From: Cepaea nemoralis
Lineage: Eukaryota; Mollusca; Gastropoda; Stylommatophora; Helicidae
Length of the DNA: 64,000 bases
Direction of reading: 5' to 3'
Assembly: GCA_014155875.1 (NCBI GenBank)
Contig: JACEFZ010012611.1
Span: 41,057-105,056 of the forward strand
Shown here: positions 53,126 to 64,000 of the stretch, one piece after another
Position numbering within the stretch: position 1 is the stretch's first letter
How the letters are laid out: the number at the start of each line of letters is the position of its first letter
The notes under the pieces: model-generated
Database searches by the model: none
Told to the model about the DNA's origin: nothing
The model's input: the letters and a program-made list of their open reading frames with translations, nothing else
Position numbers and translations under genes: made by a program

Positions 53126-53656
53126 TGTCAGAGTCTAAAGTATTGCCAGCAGAGATGCAGGGACATCGTTACGCCCGCCAGGCGAATAGTCCCTAGCGGG
53201 GATACCGTAACATCGTTACGCCCGCCAGGCGAGTATTAGTTACCTGCCTGCGAGGTTGCTGGCTGACGAGACAGCCAGCGGTCAGGCAAGGACAAAGCAG
53301 GACGCACGCAGGCCTCGTGAAGCCACTTCAGGTGGGAAGGCGCGTTGCGGGAAATAGCCAGACAGCTCTGGGACTCGGACTCGACTGGACGTATGGAGAG
53401 AGAAAGGCTTTGTGTAGTTCTGTGCCCGAAAGTCGAGTGCTTGTACATCTTGTGAGATAAGACTGTAAGCTGTGGGTTGCCTGTAAGTGTATTGTTATAA
53501 CTTATGTATTGTAACGATCATCTCTAGATCGTATTGTATGTGATCTGTAAATAAATCCATTGAAACTTCGTGTCGTTGTGTCTCAAGTCAAATCACGTTG
53601 TACTTGTACTGTCTCACATGTGTTAGGTATAACGAGCCAGGTTTAAGACCCTGACA
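53126..53656 (+). repeat. 5' LTR of LTR element 2
   Basis: 531 bp, starting TGTCAGAG and ending CCCTGACA. A sequence CATCGTTACGCCCGCCAGGC is present twice (53165 and 53210) within the LTR. GTAAATAAATCC near 53548 carries a possible AATAAA signal. Confidence 0.96.
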
Positions 53657-54504
53657 TGTGTGGACGTGGTGGCATTTGTCCGGCTTTAAAATGAACGTGG
53701 TTTAAGTAATTAACACGTAAACCTAGAGTTGTGAACTTAGAAATTTTTGTCCAACTTTAGTGTACATTTAAATGTGATCTTGAAGGCTCATTGTGAAATA
53801 TATTATTAGATTGTTTGAACATGGAGACTAGATGTGAACGTAAAGTACATACATATTGTTTGATCTTGTAAACGTGTAAAACATCAATGATTGTGGAACT
53901 TGTCACCGTTTTGACCTTGTCGACATTGTGAAGTTGTCGCCATTGTGACCTTGTCGCCATCTTGTAAACTTGATGTCTATGTCCTTACTGAATGTCATCT
54001 TAATGTAAGTGATGTGTCATCAATGTTGTAGAGTGTTGAGATATATTTAGATTGTCTTTGTGAATTGAGTTGTGGAAAGCAGAAAGTTTCGGAAAGAAAG
54101 TGACTTGTGGTTTTGAAAAAAATTGTTGACTGACGACATTACGACCTACAATTACACTCAACGCCATACAAACCTAATCAAAACTTAGTGACAAGCATAC
54201 ACACCACATCAAATAGACGCTAATTTATTTCCTCCAAAAACAAAGCAGGTTTTCTGTGCCATCTGAAACCCTTGCCCGTAGAGGTCATTTGTGTTTTGAA
54301 GTAGCGACCCTACAGTTCCTAGCCCAAATTTCAACCGTTCTCCACCGCATCCAGGACACTTGAGTATATGTTTCTTTCTATATACTTTCGGATGCAAATT
54401 TAGGCACATATTGTAAGTAGAACACAATTGTAAATTGTTCACTTTACTAACAACTTGTAACAAATTGTGTGTCTGATATTTCATTTACATTTAAATTTTC
54501 CATC
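53657..54504 (+). other. Leader of LTR element 2
   Basis: 848 bp without coding content. Repeated phrases of the type TTGTGAC(C)TTGTCGCCAT occur at 53900-53960. TGGTGGCATTTGTCC at 53669 might be the primer site, but I cannot assign a tRNA. Confidence 0.5.
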
Positions 54505-55380
54505 ATGTCTTCATTAAATGATTTCATCGATATGGGGTTAAAGTTAAAGTTAACGGGTGACGAGTTAACAAAGTGGAGTGAAACTAAATACTCTGAACAC
54601 CTTCGTGAGAAAGCTAATGAACGCGATGAAAGAGCAGCTGCAAGAGCTGCCAAGCAAGTAGAGGCAGAAACAGCCTTAAAACAAGCAGAGTTAGATATTG
54701 AACTAAAGAAGGCAGAAATAGCAGCTCAAAGTAAACGGGAAGAGCTGGAATTGCAACTAAAAATCAAACAACTTGATACTGAGACTGCCATAAACAAAGA
54801 GTGTAAGACATCTGAGAGACTGGAGAAAGAAAACAGTACAAGAAATATCAAGGTATCGTAAGAAATTATACCTCGGGTGACTGCATTGCAGCCTTCACCC
54901 AAAATTTTGAGACTTTAATGGACCATTACCAGTTCCCATTGTCTGAATGGAATATTATTTATATGAGAAGTTTATCAGGGGAGCCTCTGTAGGTCATAGA
55001 GACTATCCCCAAAGACCTCAGAAAGATTACCATTATCTAAAATCAAAGATTATGGCACATTTTATGTTAGATGAGGCAGGTTACAGAGAACATTTAAGCA
55101 AGTTGAGCCCCAAACCGACTGAAACGTTCTCTGACTACCTCTGCTTAGTCCGAGACATATTTACCAAATGGACTTCAGCAGCTAAAATTGATAAAGATTA
55201 TCAGAAGTTAGAAGATCTTATCATCAGAGATAAAGTCATTTCATCCATTCCATCAGCATTTTCAAAATTTTTGCAAGAGAATGAATGCACAAGTGTAGAT
55301 CAGATTGAGAGACGTGGTTCGGCTTATTACACAGCCAACAAACATTGTTTTGCCAGTGAAGCTACTGATACAAATTTGTA
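54505..55380 (+). pseudogene. gag of LTR element 2
   Basis: The start MSSLNDFIDMG at 54505 matches element 1; the Met 12 codons upstream is less likely. A Glu/Ala/Lys-rich coiled coil fills residues about 30-115. A frame break at about 54850-54950 is followed by the gag core (AHFMLDEAGYREHLSKLSPK, TFSDYLCLVRDIFTKW, RDKVISSIPSAFSKFLQ) ending in QIERRGSAYYTA. It is homologous to element 1 along its length. The product would form the nucleocapsid. Confidence 0.82.
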
Positions 55381-55582
55381 GCATCGGCTAACTATGACAA
55401 ACCCTATAATAGGCAAAAACCTTATAAGCCTACATCTGAGAAGTACAATCATTGTAAATATTGAAAATTATTCACACCCCCAAGGTGAGATGTGCGAAAA
55501 AAACCCCGCATATCTTACATCCCTACGAAAACATCGTAAATAAAAAAGATAAGGAGCGTAAATCTTTAGAAATTTACGTAAA

Positions 55583-55624
55583 TGTTTCCTCTGTAAGGCG
55601 TACGGGCATTATCGTCATGATTGT
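55583..55624 (+). pseudogene. gag zinc knuckle of LTR element 2
   Basis: KCFLCKAYGHYRHDC, a complete C-x2-C-x4-H-x4-C nucleic acid-binding motif, in a frame separate from the preceding gag block. Confidence 0.9.
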
Positions 55625-55641
55625 AAAGGGAAAGGGAAAAA

Positions 55642-56172
55642 ATGACCAATAAAGCAAATGCCGCCTTATTTGATAGTTCATCATCAGATGAAGAACAATC
55701 AGAGAAACACCCTGTGAACTCAGCACAGGCATTTGATATGTTTAACGCAAATAAATGTACTGTTTGTAATACCTTTTATGAAGATGGCATTTTAACATGC
55801 GGCCACTCCATTCCTATTGCCAATGAAGAAGCTAATTCGGGAATAGACTCCAAAGGCAGAATAAACATCCATCAGGATATGTGAATGGCAAGCCCGCTAC
55901 AGTCCTTCGGGACACGGGAAGTTCACTTATTGGACTAAAGAAAACGTTCATAATGCCTACAGACTATACAGGCAGGCACGTAACATGCAGAACATTCTCG
56001 GCAATATTGAAAAGTCCCCACTAGCATGGGCATATATTCAAACACCTTTCCTCACTGGGAAAGTAAAATGCGCAGCATTAACAAACCCTGTGTGTGATAT
56101 TATAATTGGAAATTTACCAGAGGTGAATGATATGCCTCATGACATAACATCTCTTTGCATGATGAGATCATA
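55642..56172 (+). pseudogene. Linker and aspartic protease of LTR element 2
   Basis: The acidic linker NAALFDSSSSDEEQ and a CTVC...CGHS motif (55642-55884) precede the protease. The protease shows LRDTGSSLIGL with the DTG catalytic triad at 55911-55919, then CRTFSA and VCDIIIGNLPEV, the ILG-type flap/C-terminal motif of retropepsins. A stop and a frame change at about 55881 separate linker and protease. Confidence 0.85.
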
Positions 56173-56188
56173 ACAACATCACCATCAA

Positions 56189-57625
56189 ATGTCATCATTG
56201 ATAATGTTTGTACCACCTAATGAATGTATGGTAGCTAATGTAGCACTAAGATCTCATAACATCATTGATAATACTGTTTCATCACCATTTGATATCATTG
56301 AATGTGTGAACGCAGTAACCAGATCTACTGCTAGAATGCAAGATGAAATTAATCAGACTGAGGCTATAGAAATGCTTAGCCCAGTATTACTACCTCCTAA
56401 AACCATGAAGGAGACTTTTGTAACAGCCCAAAAGGCTGATCCTTCATTATCTAAATATTTTAATCTGATCGGCCAAAAGCCAAAGGTAACCAAAAATGCA
56501 AGATGGCATTTTGCTTTGAAAAATTGTATCCTCACCAGGTATTATACCAGAGGTAACAGCACAACAGAGCAAACTGTTTTGCCGATTGAGTATCGTAAGC
56601 AAGCCTTACATCTTGCCCATGATATACCTCTTGCAGGGCATATGGCATACGCTAAGACAATATCAAGATTATTAACACAGTTTCAATTGGCCCAAATTAT
56701 GCAATGACATTAAGCAATATTGCAGGAGTTGTGACATCTGCCAAAAACTAGTAAAGAAAGGAAAACACCAACAGGCAAAGTTACAAATTACTGACTTAGC
56801 CAGTCGTCCTTTCGAGAAAATATCTGTCGACATAGTGGGCCCTCTTAATCAGATTACAACCAGAGGAATAAATATATATTAACAACATTGATCAATGTAG
56901 TCGCTGGCCTGAAGCGATTCCGCTAAAGAACATAACTGCCAATGACATAATGGAAGTTTCTTCCATATATTTTCACGGATAGGATTTCCAGACACTATCC
57001 AATCAGATAGGGGAAGTCAGTTCATCGCCGCATCTACTCAAGCTTTCACCAAAATGTTAGGAGTGAAGCAATGTTTCAATTCCCCGTACCATCCTCACTC
57101 GAGTGGAATAATAGAAACATTTAACGGTGATTAAAGCATATGCTTGCTAAAGTCACGCAAGAGCACCCCAATAACTGGGACGTATATTTACCTCCTATTC
57201 TCTTTGCTTATCGCGAGGTGCCACATTCTAGTACAGGTTTCTCTCCTTTTGAACTTATCTATGGTGCCAAACCACGTGGCCCATTAAGTATCTATCATCA
57301 AATGTTAACTGACTCCACTCCTTTACTCAAACCCATATCATCATACGTATACGTTACATCATTGCGTGAAAGAATCATCAAATCGTGTATAATTGCAAAG
57401 GATGCACTAAAATTATCTGGTGCTACATATAGACAATATGCTGACAAAGGTAACAGGACAATAACGTTGACACCTGGACAGGACGTTCTTCTTCTCCTAC
57501 CTAGTGACAGACACTTATTGACTGATTCTTGGCAAGGACCATTTAAAGTGACAAGACAGATTTCACCTGTAGACTATGAGATTCAAATAAAGACAAACAC
57601 AAAATATTCCACGTCAATATGCTAA
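56189..57625 (+). pseudogene. Integrase of LTR element 2, placed before RT
   Basis: A linker with AVTRSTARMQDEI leads to the HHCC zinc-binding region (HLAHDIPLAGH...CRSCDICQK at about 56604-56755). The core has ISVDIVGPL (Asp at 56828-56830), IQSDRGSQF (Asp at 57006-57008) and SGIIETF (Glu at 57114-57116). The last two are 36 codons apart, the expected D-x35-E. The C-terminal part has FAYREVPHSSTGFSPFELIY and a GPFKVTRQI domain. Frameshifts at about 56700, 56870 and 57130 break it. It would insert the DNA copy into the genome. Confidence 0.9.
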
Positions 57626-58530
57626 GACCATATTACAACAGAGACAACGAACAAGACGATACAACAGCCTGTACAGTCATAATAGACCATGAAGATGACG
57701 AGGCTAGTGACGAAATTCCAACACCTGCATTAGACACGACAAACTGCTTGAAGGAAATTAAAATCAACCCAAAGTTAACTCAAGCAGAAACATACAGTTG
57801 CAAACATCTCATACAACAGTACACCACCATCTTCTCCAACAACCCAGGACAAACAGAATTAGTACAACATCACATCACACTCAGGTCAAATACACCCATA
57901 AAATGCAGACCATACACCATTCCATTGCATTACAAAGAAAACTTACATCAGGAGATCATTAGCTTAGAGAAAAACAACATCATTAGACGATCCCAATCAC
58001 ATTTCTCATCTCCAATGGTCATAGTACGCAAAAAGGACAACACGATAAGACTCTGTGTCGACTATAGGAACTTAAATAAGATAACTCTTTTAGATCTAGA
58101 ACCAATGGCAAACTCTGAAGATCTACTGACAGAACTGACATACTCTAGGTTCTTTACGAAGGTAGACATGACTAAAGGTTACTGGCAAATAGCGGTAGAC
58201 GAACAGAGCAGACATCTGACAGCATTTTGCCACACTTGGGGACTGTACGAATGTGCAAACTTCCATTTGGGCTTGTCAATGCCCCAGCTACATTCGTACG
58301 TATGACACGACTTCTATTATTAGACATACCAAATATTATCTGTTACATAGACGACATTTGTGTTCACACAAAGACGATGACAGACCACATAAAGACATTA
58401 GAACAAACATTTGAACGGATTAGACAGCACGGACTGACGGTAAAGCCTGCAAAAGTAGACATAGCCTATAAGGAAATATCCTTCTTGGGTACAAAATATC
58501 TAATGGCTTTTGTCACGACAGGACGATAAC
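57619..58530 (+). pseudogene. Reverse transcriptase of LTR element 2
   Basis: Motifs in order: CRPYTIPLHYKE, IIRRSQSHFSSPMVIVRKKD (motif 1), RLCVDYRNLN (motif 2), FFTKVDMTKGYWQIAV (motif A with Asp), a frame change at about 58260, FGLVNAPATF (motif B), CYIDDICVHT (YxDD box at 58344-58355) and FLGTKY (motif D/E region). The catalytic residues are present, but one frameshift splits palm and YIDD. It follows integrase directly. Confidence 0.92.
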
Positions 58531-59180
58531 ATTGGGTCCAAGATACTAAAACTCTCACTTCCGACTACGAAAAGCAAGTCAGAAGTTTGTTGGGACTTAT
58601 AAATTATTATAGGCAGTTCATACCAGATTTGCTGAACTGACCGAAGTATTTACTAACCTACTAACGAAAGAGCAACCTGAGAATATTGTAAACAATGAAT
58701 GCCTAACATTTGCATTCCAGAAAGTATTATCTTATTTTTCTGATAATAGCTTAAACAATCCCATTCTAAAATTGCCCAATTTACAACTCCCTTTCAGATT
58801 ACGCACAGACGCGAGCTCCGTGGCAATTGGAGCAGTCTTGTTACAGGAGCATGATAACATCCTACATCCTGTGTACTTTGTCTCCAGAAAATTAAAACCG
58901 AGAGAACGTGCTTGTTCAACACCACAGTTGGAAGCCCTAGCTCTAGTGGTGGGTATAATTAAATTGTCCAGATTCCTCCTGGGACGTCATTTTATTGTGG
59001 AGTCTGACAGTAGTCCATTGAGATTTATCAATTCAGTGTACCTTCCAACCAAATGATAGCTCCCTGGTCTCTTAAGCGTCAAGATTACAGCTTTGAAGTT
59101 CGACATATTGCGGGCGGAAACCAACACGATTGCCGATCTTTTGTCCCGTTGTCCGACCGACCCAGTAAGCACCAATGTCT
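58531..59180 (+). pseudogene. RNase H, C-terminal end of pol in LTR element 2
   Basis: After a short connection region (FRQFIPD-like text and LTKEQPENI) the RNase H shows FRLRTDASSVAIGAVLLQ (first Asp), STPQLEALALV (Glu) and FIVESDSSPLRF (Asp). A stop at 59054 is followed in another frame by RHIAGG...TIADLLSRCPTD and a terminal stop at about 59180. No integrase follows. Confidence 0.88.
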
Positions 59181-60536
59181 GAGTGCAGTGTGTTAAATAC
59201 ACTCAGACCAACACAGCCATCCATCAGTGAAATTTTTTTTCACGAAAGCTGTGTATGTCTACTATGTGATGTGATAGGGTTTATTCCCAATATATATAGT
59301 TTTCTTATGTTTATTACTAACGTAGTGATTTGTCGTGAATAATTGTGTAGTGTGTGGTAGAAAGTGAACTTTATTAATTGTATATATATTACGAAACAAG
59401 AACAGTGCCACATTCGCTCTAAACTTACCGCAAGCGAACTATCCAATTTATCAATGGTATCTGCGATTGGAACATATCCAGTGATATTTTAAATCCGTGT
59501 GTGAAAGTGTGACCTGAACATTGACATCTACACCACTGCAGTAAATCGAAATCCAGAAGTTTTTCCAGTGAAACAACCAACACATGAACGATCAGAACAT
59601 TCACACTCCGTTTTACTACATCAGACCGGAACAAGTGTGTTCTACAATTTTCAACAACAGTTGGTCGTGTGTACTTCCGGATGATTTCGAACTTTAGTTC
59701 AAAATTAGCAGACGACAAACAAAAGCTTAAAAAGTTATAACAATTGTAAAATATTTAGGAATCAACAATTTTGAATACACGAATTATGTATTAATATTTT
59801 TCATTTAGTGTAATCTTAGAATCATATCTTGATTAATTTATTCATACTATCGACATTTTTTCGCTAGTGTGGAAAAACATCAAGCTATGACGCTGAGAAA
59901 TAGAAGAATTATTGTAAGATATTATATTTGATAATTTTTGAAGTTATGTCCCTTTCATTTAATTGTTATTACATTATTACACCAAGGGCGGTAAATTGAA
60001 ATGTATACGATTATGTGTTGCATATAAATAGCCATGTTGTTGCCAGATTCCTAACACGCCAAGAAGCCATCTACTGGGCATGGTATAGTGTTACCGACAT
60101 TGCAGACCGACACAAGAGCTCCTGGCCAAATGAGGTCAGAGTTTAAGCGTTGAATGCGGCTTATATAAAGCCGTATTACGGTCTTGCCAGATGTTTTTTG
60201 TTTCAAAAAACATATTATTATTTTTGTTTAGAGGCTGCGAGTTAGTTGCTTGGGAAGCTGTTACTACCGATCTGACTGGGTCAATAATGCAATTAAGGTA
60301 ATCAGCCATCGAGAGGATGAAACTTGACAAGTGTTAAAGGTTGAACACCACATGTCTTAAAATACAACGTCCATTTCATATGTGTTTCTATGCCGAGATA
60401 TGTATTCGTATGTATTTCTATACCAATGGAGATAACAACAGAAGGGTCGACTCTGACAAGGTTAAAATATTAACCCGGCATGTATATAGAGTGTACAGGA
60501 AAGATGACATCTTTCAGAAGAAGCCCCGGGGGAGCA
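59181..60536 (+). other. 3' non-coding region of LTR element 2
   Basis: 1.36 kb without recognisable coding content up to the 3' LTR. The last bases (AAGAAGCCCCGGGGGAGCA) include a purine-rich GGGGGAG that may serve as a weak polypurine tract. Confidence 0.55.
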
Positions 60537-61066
60537 TGTCAGAGTCTAAAGTATTGCCAGCAGAGATGCAGGGACATCGTTACGCCCGCCAGGCGAATAG
60601 TCCCTAGCGGGGATGCCGTAACATCGTTACGCCCGCCAGGCGAGTATTAGTTACCTGCCTGCGAGGTTGCTGGCTGACGAGACAGCCAGCGGTCAGGCAA
60701 GGACAAAGCAAGACGCACGCAGGCCTCGTGAAGCCACTTCAGGCGGGAAGGCGCGTTGCGGGAAATAGCCAGACAGCTCTGGGACTTGGACTCGACTGGA
60801 CGTATGGAGAAAGAAAGGCTTTGTGTAGTTCTGTGCCCGAAAGTCGAGTGCTTGTACATCTTGTGAGATAGACTGTAAGCTGTGGGTTGCCTGTAAGTGT
60901 ATTGTTATAACTTATGTATTGTAACGATCATCTCTAGATCGTATTGTATGTGATCTGTAAATAAATCCATTGAAACTTCGTGTCGTTGTGTCTCAAGTAA
61001 AATCACGTTGTACTTGTACTGTCTCACATGTGTTAGGTATAACGAGCCAGGTTTAAGACCCTGACA
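60537..61066 (+). repeat. 3' LTR of LTR element 2
   Basis: 530 bp, matching the 5' LTR at about 98.7%. It ends CCCTGACA, followed by the second ACACT target copy. Confidence 0.96.
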
Positions 61067-61545
61067 ACACTCTACTAATGAAGAATCAGATTCGCTGGGC
61101 TGGTCACTTAACTCGCATGCCAGATCACAGGCTCCCTAAACGAATTGTTTTACGGCGAGCTGCGTTGTGGTAAACGTTCCCAAGGCGGCCAGAGGAAACG
61201 CTTTAAAGACACTCTGAAAATCTCACTGATTGCTTTTGGAATTCATCTTCACACCTTGGAGACTGCTACCAAAGACCGAAATTCATGGCGTACATCATTA
61301 CGCAAGGGTGCAGTCACTTGTAAAGCAACCAGGACTGCAAGAGCTGTGAAAAAGAGGCTGGACAGAAAAACCTCTGCAGGAGAGCCTCCTCCTGGAACGT
61401 TAAGCATTCTTTGCCTACATTGTCAAAGAACATTTCGAGCCAAAATAGGCATTATCAGCCATCTTAGAATTCACAACTCCATACCTTCAACCCCACTGGA
61501 TAAAATGAACGGTCATCATCATTCTTGATGGACAAACAACAACAT
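61067..61545 (+). mobile_element. CFDP2-like LINE, right piece
   Basis: It continues the LINE frame after LTR element 2: MKNQIRWAGHLTRMPDHRLP, then GKRSQGGQRKRFKDTLKISL, TLETATKDRNSWRTSLRKGA and a C2H2-like finger with both Cys kept (CLHCQRTF, then H-x3-H). It ends ATGGACAAACAACAACA. One frameshift lies near 61145. It is better preserved than the copy at 30354. Confidence 0.88.
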
Positions 61546-63334
61546 AAGCTTGTGAAAGCCAGGTGTCTCAATCCATTTGCACCTAACACATGGAAAAGCC
61601 TAACACGCCTTCAGCACCAGGCAGTTCAACTACACATAAGCTACCTGATCATGTTGTGAAGGCAGAAGTGACATGAGTGAACTGGACCATGGTCAGTCAG
61701 GTAGCCCCTTGATCAGGTTCGTCTGTTAAAGACTTGACCCCAGCGTGTACCGGTCCGGTAAGAAGAACCTGAATGACCCCCAGAACCCGTTCATACAAGA
61801 CTCATTCTGTCACACTCCCTTCAAATGCCCCGTTAAATTAGATGTACCCGATCATTAAGTTAGGCTCATAGATGTTCCAACTAGAGATGTCTCAGACCCT
61901 TGAGTAGAGGTTCATTTAGGTTACGATATTCCTCCACTGGTTTTCATTCCCCGACAGAATAGAACCGTGTTAATTATTGCCTTATCCTTTCCTATAAAGA
62001 GCAAGTGTATGTACTTTAGTGCTGACACCCTTGTTAGAAGGTAAGAGTGGGGTGTTTCCGTGTTCTTCTTCCCCTACGAAGAAGGTAATAATGTATACCC
62101 GTTTTGTCACACCTTCCTCACGGCGTGATCATAACTAGTACGTCCATGCTGGTCCTCTTGGATCAGCGTAGAGGAATAAGGGGGCGGGGGGGGGGGGGAT
62201 AGCATATTGGGATTCAGTTTCATTAGCCTCTCTACTCCCTGGGGTTTTGGGGAAAGGCAACACCCCTCTGTGGTTGATATTTAGTGTTCACTGAAGTACT
62301 AGCCTTTAAATCAGAGTAAAGAGTAGCAAGGTCAAGGTTCTTCTTGCAACAAACTTCCGTTCCCGATGCCTAATCTGAAGATATCATAGAAGATAGACAA
62401 ATTCGACCGATACTCTCTTCCGAGTACAGCCAGATAATTCTTGCGTTGTCTCACTTAAGCGAGGGGTAACTGAGTATTCTCAGTTCCTTCTAGTGGGGTT
62501 AGAGCCGTTCTTAACCTCACTGTGAACGTCATCAAAATCGCACTTCCCGTGTCGAATTTCTCCTCGTATTTCCCCTGGGTAGACTGATAGAATCAGTCTA
62601 TGATTGTTTACACAGTATTTACGGACATAATAAGTGTTGTGTGTGCGCCTTCGCCACGGAACGGTCTCCTGACAATTTATGTCAGGTGGATATGCCATGC
62701 ATATACTCAAATTAAAGAGGGGAGTATAGAGGGGTTATTATAAACAGTCGGTAGAAGACAACGGGTTATCAGTGATCAATAGCGACCGTTTATCCCTTTC
62801 GAAACCCCGTAAAGCTTATCCGACTGGCCCACGATCACGTAATCGATAACTCCTCATTACTGTGCTAATTCCGACCATCCACGCTCGCGTCAACAGCGGT
62901 ATCTGTTGGTCAACGACGTCGAAGAAATAATATAGACTTCCTTTACCTTATCAAACTAGAACACAGCTCGCACTTTCCATCTTTACAATGTCAAAACCCT
63001 TTAAGATGCATCAAGACAGGAGGCTGAACACGAAGCTGGTACCAAACACCTTCAGTAGTGAACTGCTCTTCTCTGAGCTAAAGGGCTAACTTCCAACTCC
63101 CGTGAGCCGTCTCGAGCCAGGTAAACACATCCTTTCTCCGCACTGTTCCACTGTCCTGAGTTTATTACCCCCAAGAAAACTGCGATTGATGAATTCTTAC
63201 CCTGTAGTTAGACCCGGGTGCAAAAGGAATTTGCCGAGAACGCTATTTTTAGCGGGGGGTTTTGACGGGGGTTTCCCTTACTAGAATATATAGAAAGGTA
63301 ATGCATACCGATAACCAAAAAAAAAAAAAAAAAT
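61546..63334. other. No gene recognised
   Basis: 1.8 kb of apparently unique sequence with short ORFs only. It contains a G-run at 62180-62198 and an A-run at 63318-63333. No RNA gene, SINE head or LINE motif was found. Confidence 0.4.
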
Positions 63335-63990
63335 GCTGTGGAGAAAGAAATATATGTTAATGAGGAAAAATTGGAGGTGGTGGAAAATGTTTAATATCTT
63401 GGATCATTGATTACCAACAACGGTGATACAATGAAAGAAATTAAACGTCGACTATCAATTGCTCTTCAAAGACTAAAACAACTGAATAAATTATGGAGTG
63501 AGACAGACAGAACCACAAAAATTAGATTTTTAAGAGCATGCATCTTTCCCTATTGCAACATACGCCTGTGAGACCTGGACACTTACTTAAACAAACTGAT
63601 CAGCGCATAAATGCCTTTGCATATAAATGTAATAGACGAGGTCTAAGAATATCTCGATTAAAGAAAAGAACAAATGCACCCATACTTCAAGAGCTGAATA
63701 TTGAAGAAGGTTGGCTATTAAAGACGATAAAACAAAGAAAATTGAAATATTTTGGTCACTTGAAACGTCACGAAAGTCTTGAGAGAGCAATAATTGAGGG
63801 GTATATGCCTGGGAAGAGAGGAAGAGGAAGGTCAAAGAGAAGATGCGTGCAGGATGTGGGGGATGATCTCCAGATGGGTGTATCGGACGCGGGACATCTT
63901 GCTTGTGATCGAGAGGTTTTCCGTAAGGTTGTTATGGGAGCAAGTTTCTGCAAAGGACATGCTACTGAATGAATGAGAATATATTGAATG
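63335..63990 (+). mobile_element. LINE fragment (post-RT region to 3' end)
   Basis: Frames give an IYVNEEKLEVVE block, LGSLITNNGDTMKEIKRRLS, TYACETWTLT, NAFAYKCNRRGLRISRLKKR, LKYFGHLKRHESLERAIIEG, GKRGRGRSKRR and an F-KVVMGASFCKGHATE end, then a GAATGAATGA tail. Frame breaks occur near 63390 and 63570. It is a separate family from the copy at 15308, with the same architecture. Confidence 0.8.
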
Positions 63991-64000
63991 ATGAATGGAA

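Larger units (their letters stand above)
53126..61066 (+). mobile_element. LTR retrotransposon 2, Gmr1-like order (gag-PR-IN-RT-RNase H)
   Basis: A nearly full-length 7.94-kb element. The LTRs (53126-53656 and 60537-61066) differ by six substitutions and one indel by my count. The target duplication ACACT lies at 53121-53125 and 61067-61071. Inside, integrase precedes RT and RNase H ends the pol region, unlike typical Ty3/gypsy (RT-RNase H-integrase) and as known for Gmr1-like elements. Every coding block has frameshifts or stops, so it is inactive although the insertion is fairly young. Confidence 0.93.

Noticed and set aside
53236..53448. 70-codon ORF present twice (also 60647-60859)
   Set aside because: Chance frame on the minus strand of the LTR of element 2; it occurs twice only because the LTR does.

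Overview
The window is eukaryotic nuclear DNA, most likely from an invertebrate animal. A mollusc or another lophotrochozoan is my best guess from the LINE and SINE families, but I cannot prove it. Support comes from GT-AG intron borders, tRNA-derived SINEs, 5'-truncated non-LTR retrotransposons, Ty3/gypsy-type LTR elements, a hAT MITE pair and very long tetranucleotide microsatellites. Nothing looks bacterial: there are no operons or ribosome binding sites, and almost every long ORF is a microsatellite or minisatellite artefact.

The host content I can best support is a pair of paralogous two-exon genes on the minus strand. Gene A has exon 1 at 12690-12524 and exon 2 at 9330-7059, with its membrane anchor at 7167-6874. 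Gene B has exon 1 at 46465-46299 and exon 2 at 43159-42460. Exon 1 encodes a signal peptide and ends at a phase-2 CAG|GT donor. Exon 2 follows an AG acceptor in matching phase and encodes an eight-cysteine ectodomain, a Ser/Pro/Lys-rich stalk, one transmembrane helix and a short tail. In A the stalk has grown to about 40 copies of a 14-residue (42-bp) repeat, and the transmembrane segment lies in another frame. In B the stalk is short and the frame is intact. Homologous introns and flanks show a segmental duplication, and a third relic lies at about 50.1 kb.

Layout: 0-5 kb holds LINE fragments, two hAT MITEs and a 41-bp satellite. Gene A occupies 6-13 kb. A 2-kb alternating purine-pyrimidine microsatellite occupies 13-15 kb, followed by LINE fragments at 15-17 kb. 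LTR retrotransposon 1 (18823-32195, TSD CATGT) carries gag, a protease remnant and RNase H, and has been hit by two LINEs, a SINE and a third LINE. From 33.1 to 41.7 kb a composite block of two inverted repeat elements surrounds a non-autonomous LTR element (34945-40550) and splits the 3' flank of gene B. Gene B occupies 42-47 kb. LINE and SINE debris and a G/T-rich tract fill 47-53 kb. LTR retrotransposon 2 (53126-61066, TSD ACACT, LTRs about 98.7% identical) has the order gag-protease-integrase-RT-RNase H and sits inside a LINE ORF. A last LINE ends the window at 63.3-64 kb.

The most interesting items are the undescribed membrane-protein pair with its hypervariable stalk, and the LTR elements with integrase upstream of reverse transcriptase, the order known from Gmr1-like elements. 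No mobile element here appears able to move unaided, because all coding regions carry breaks.
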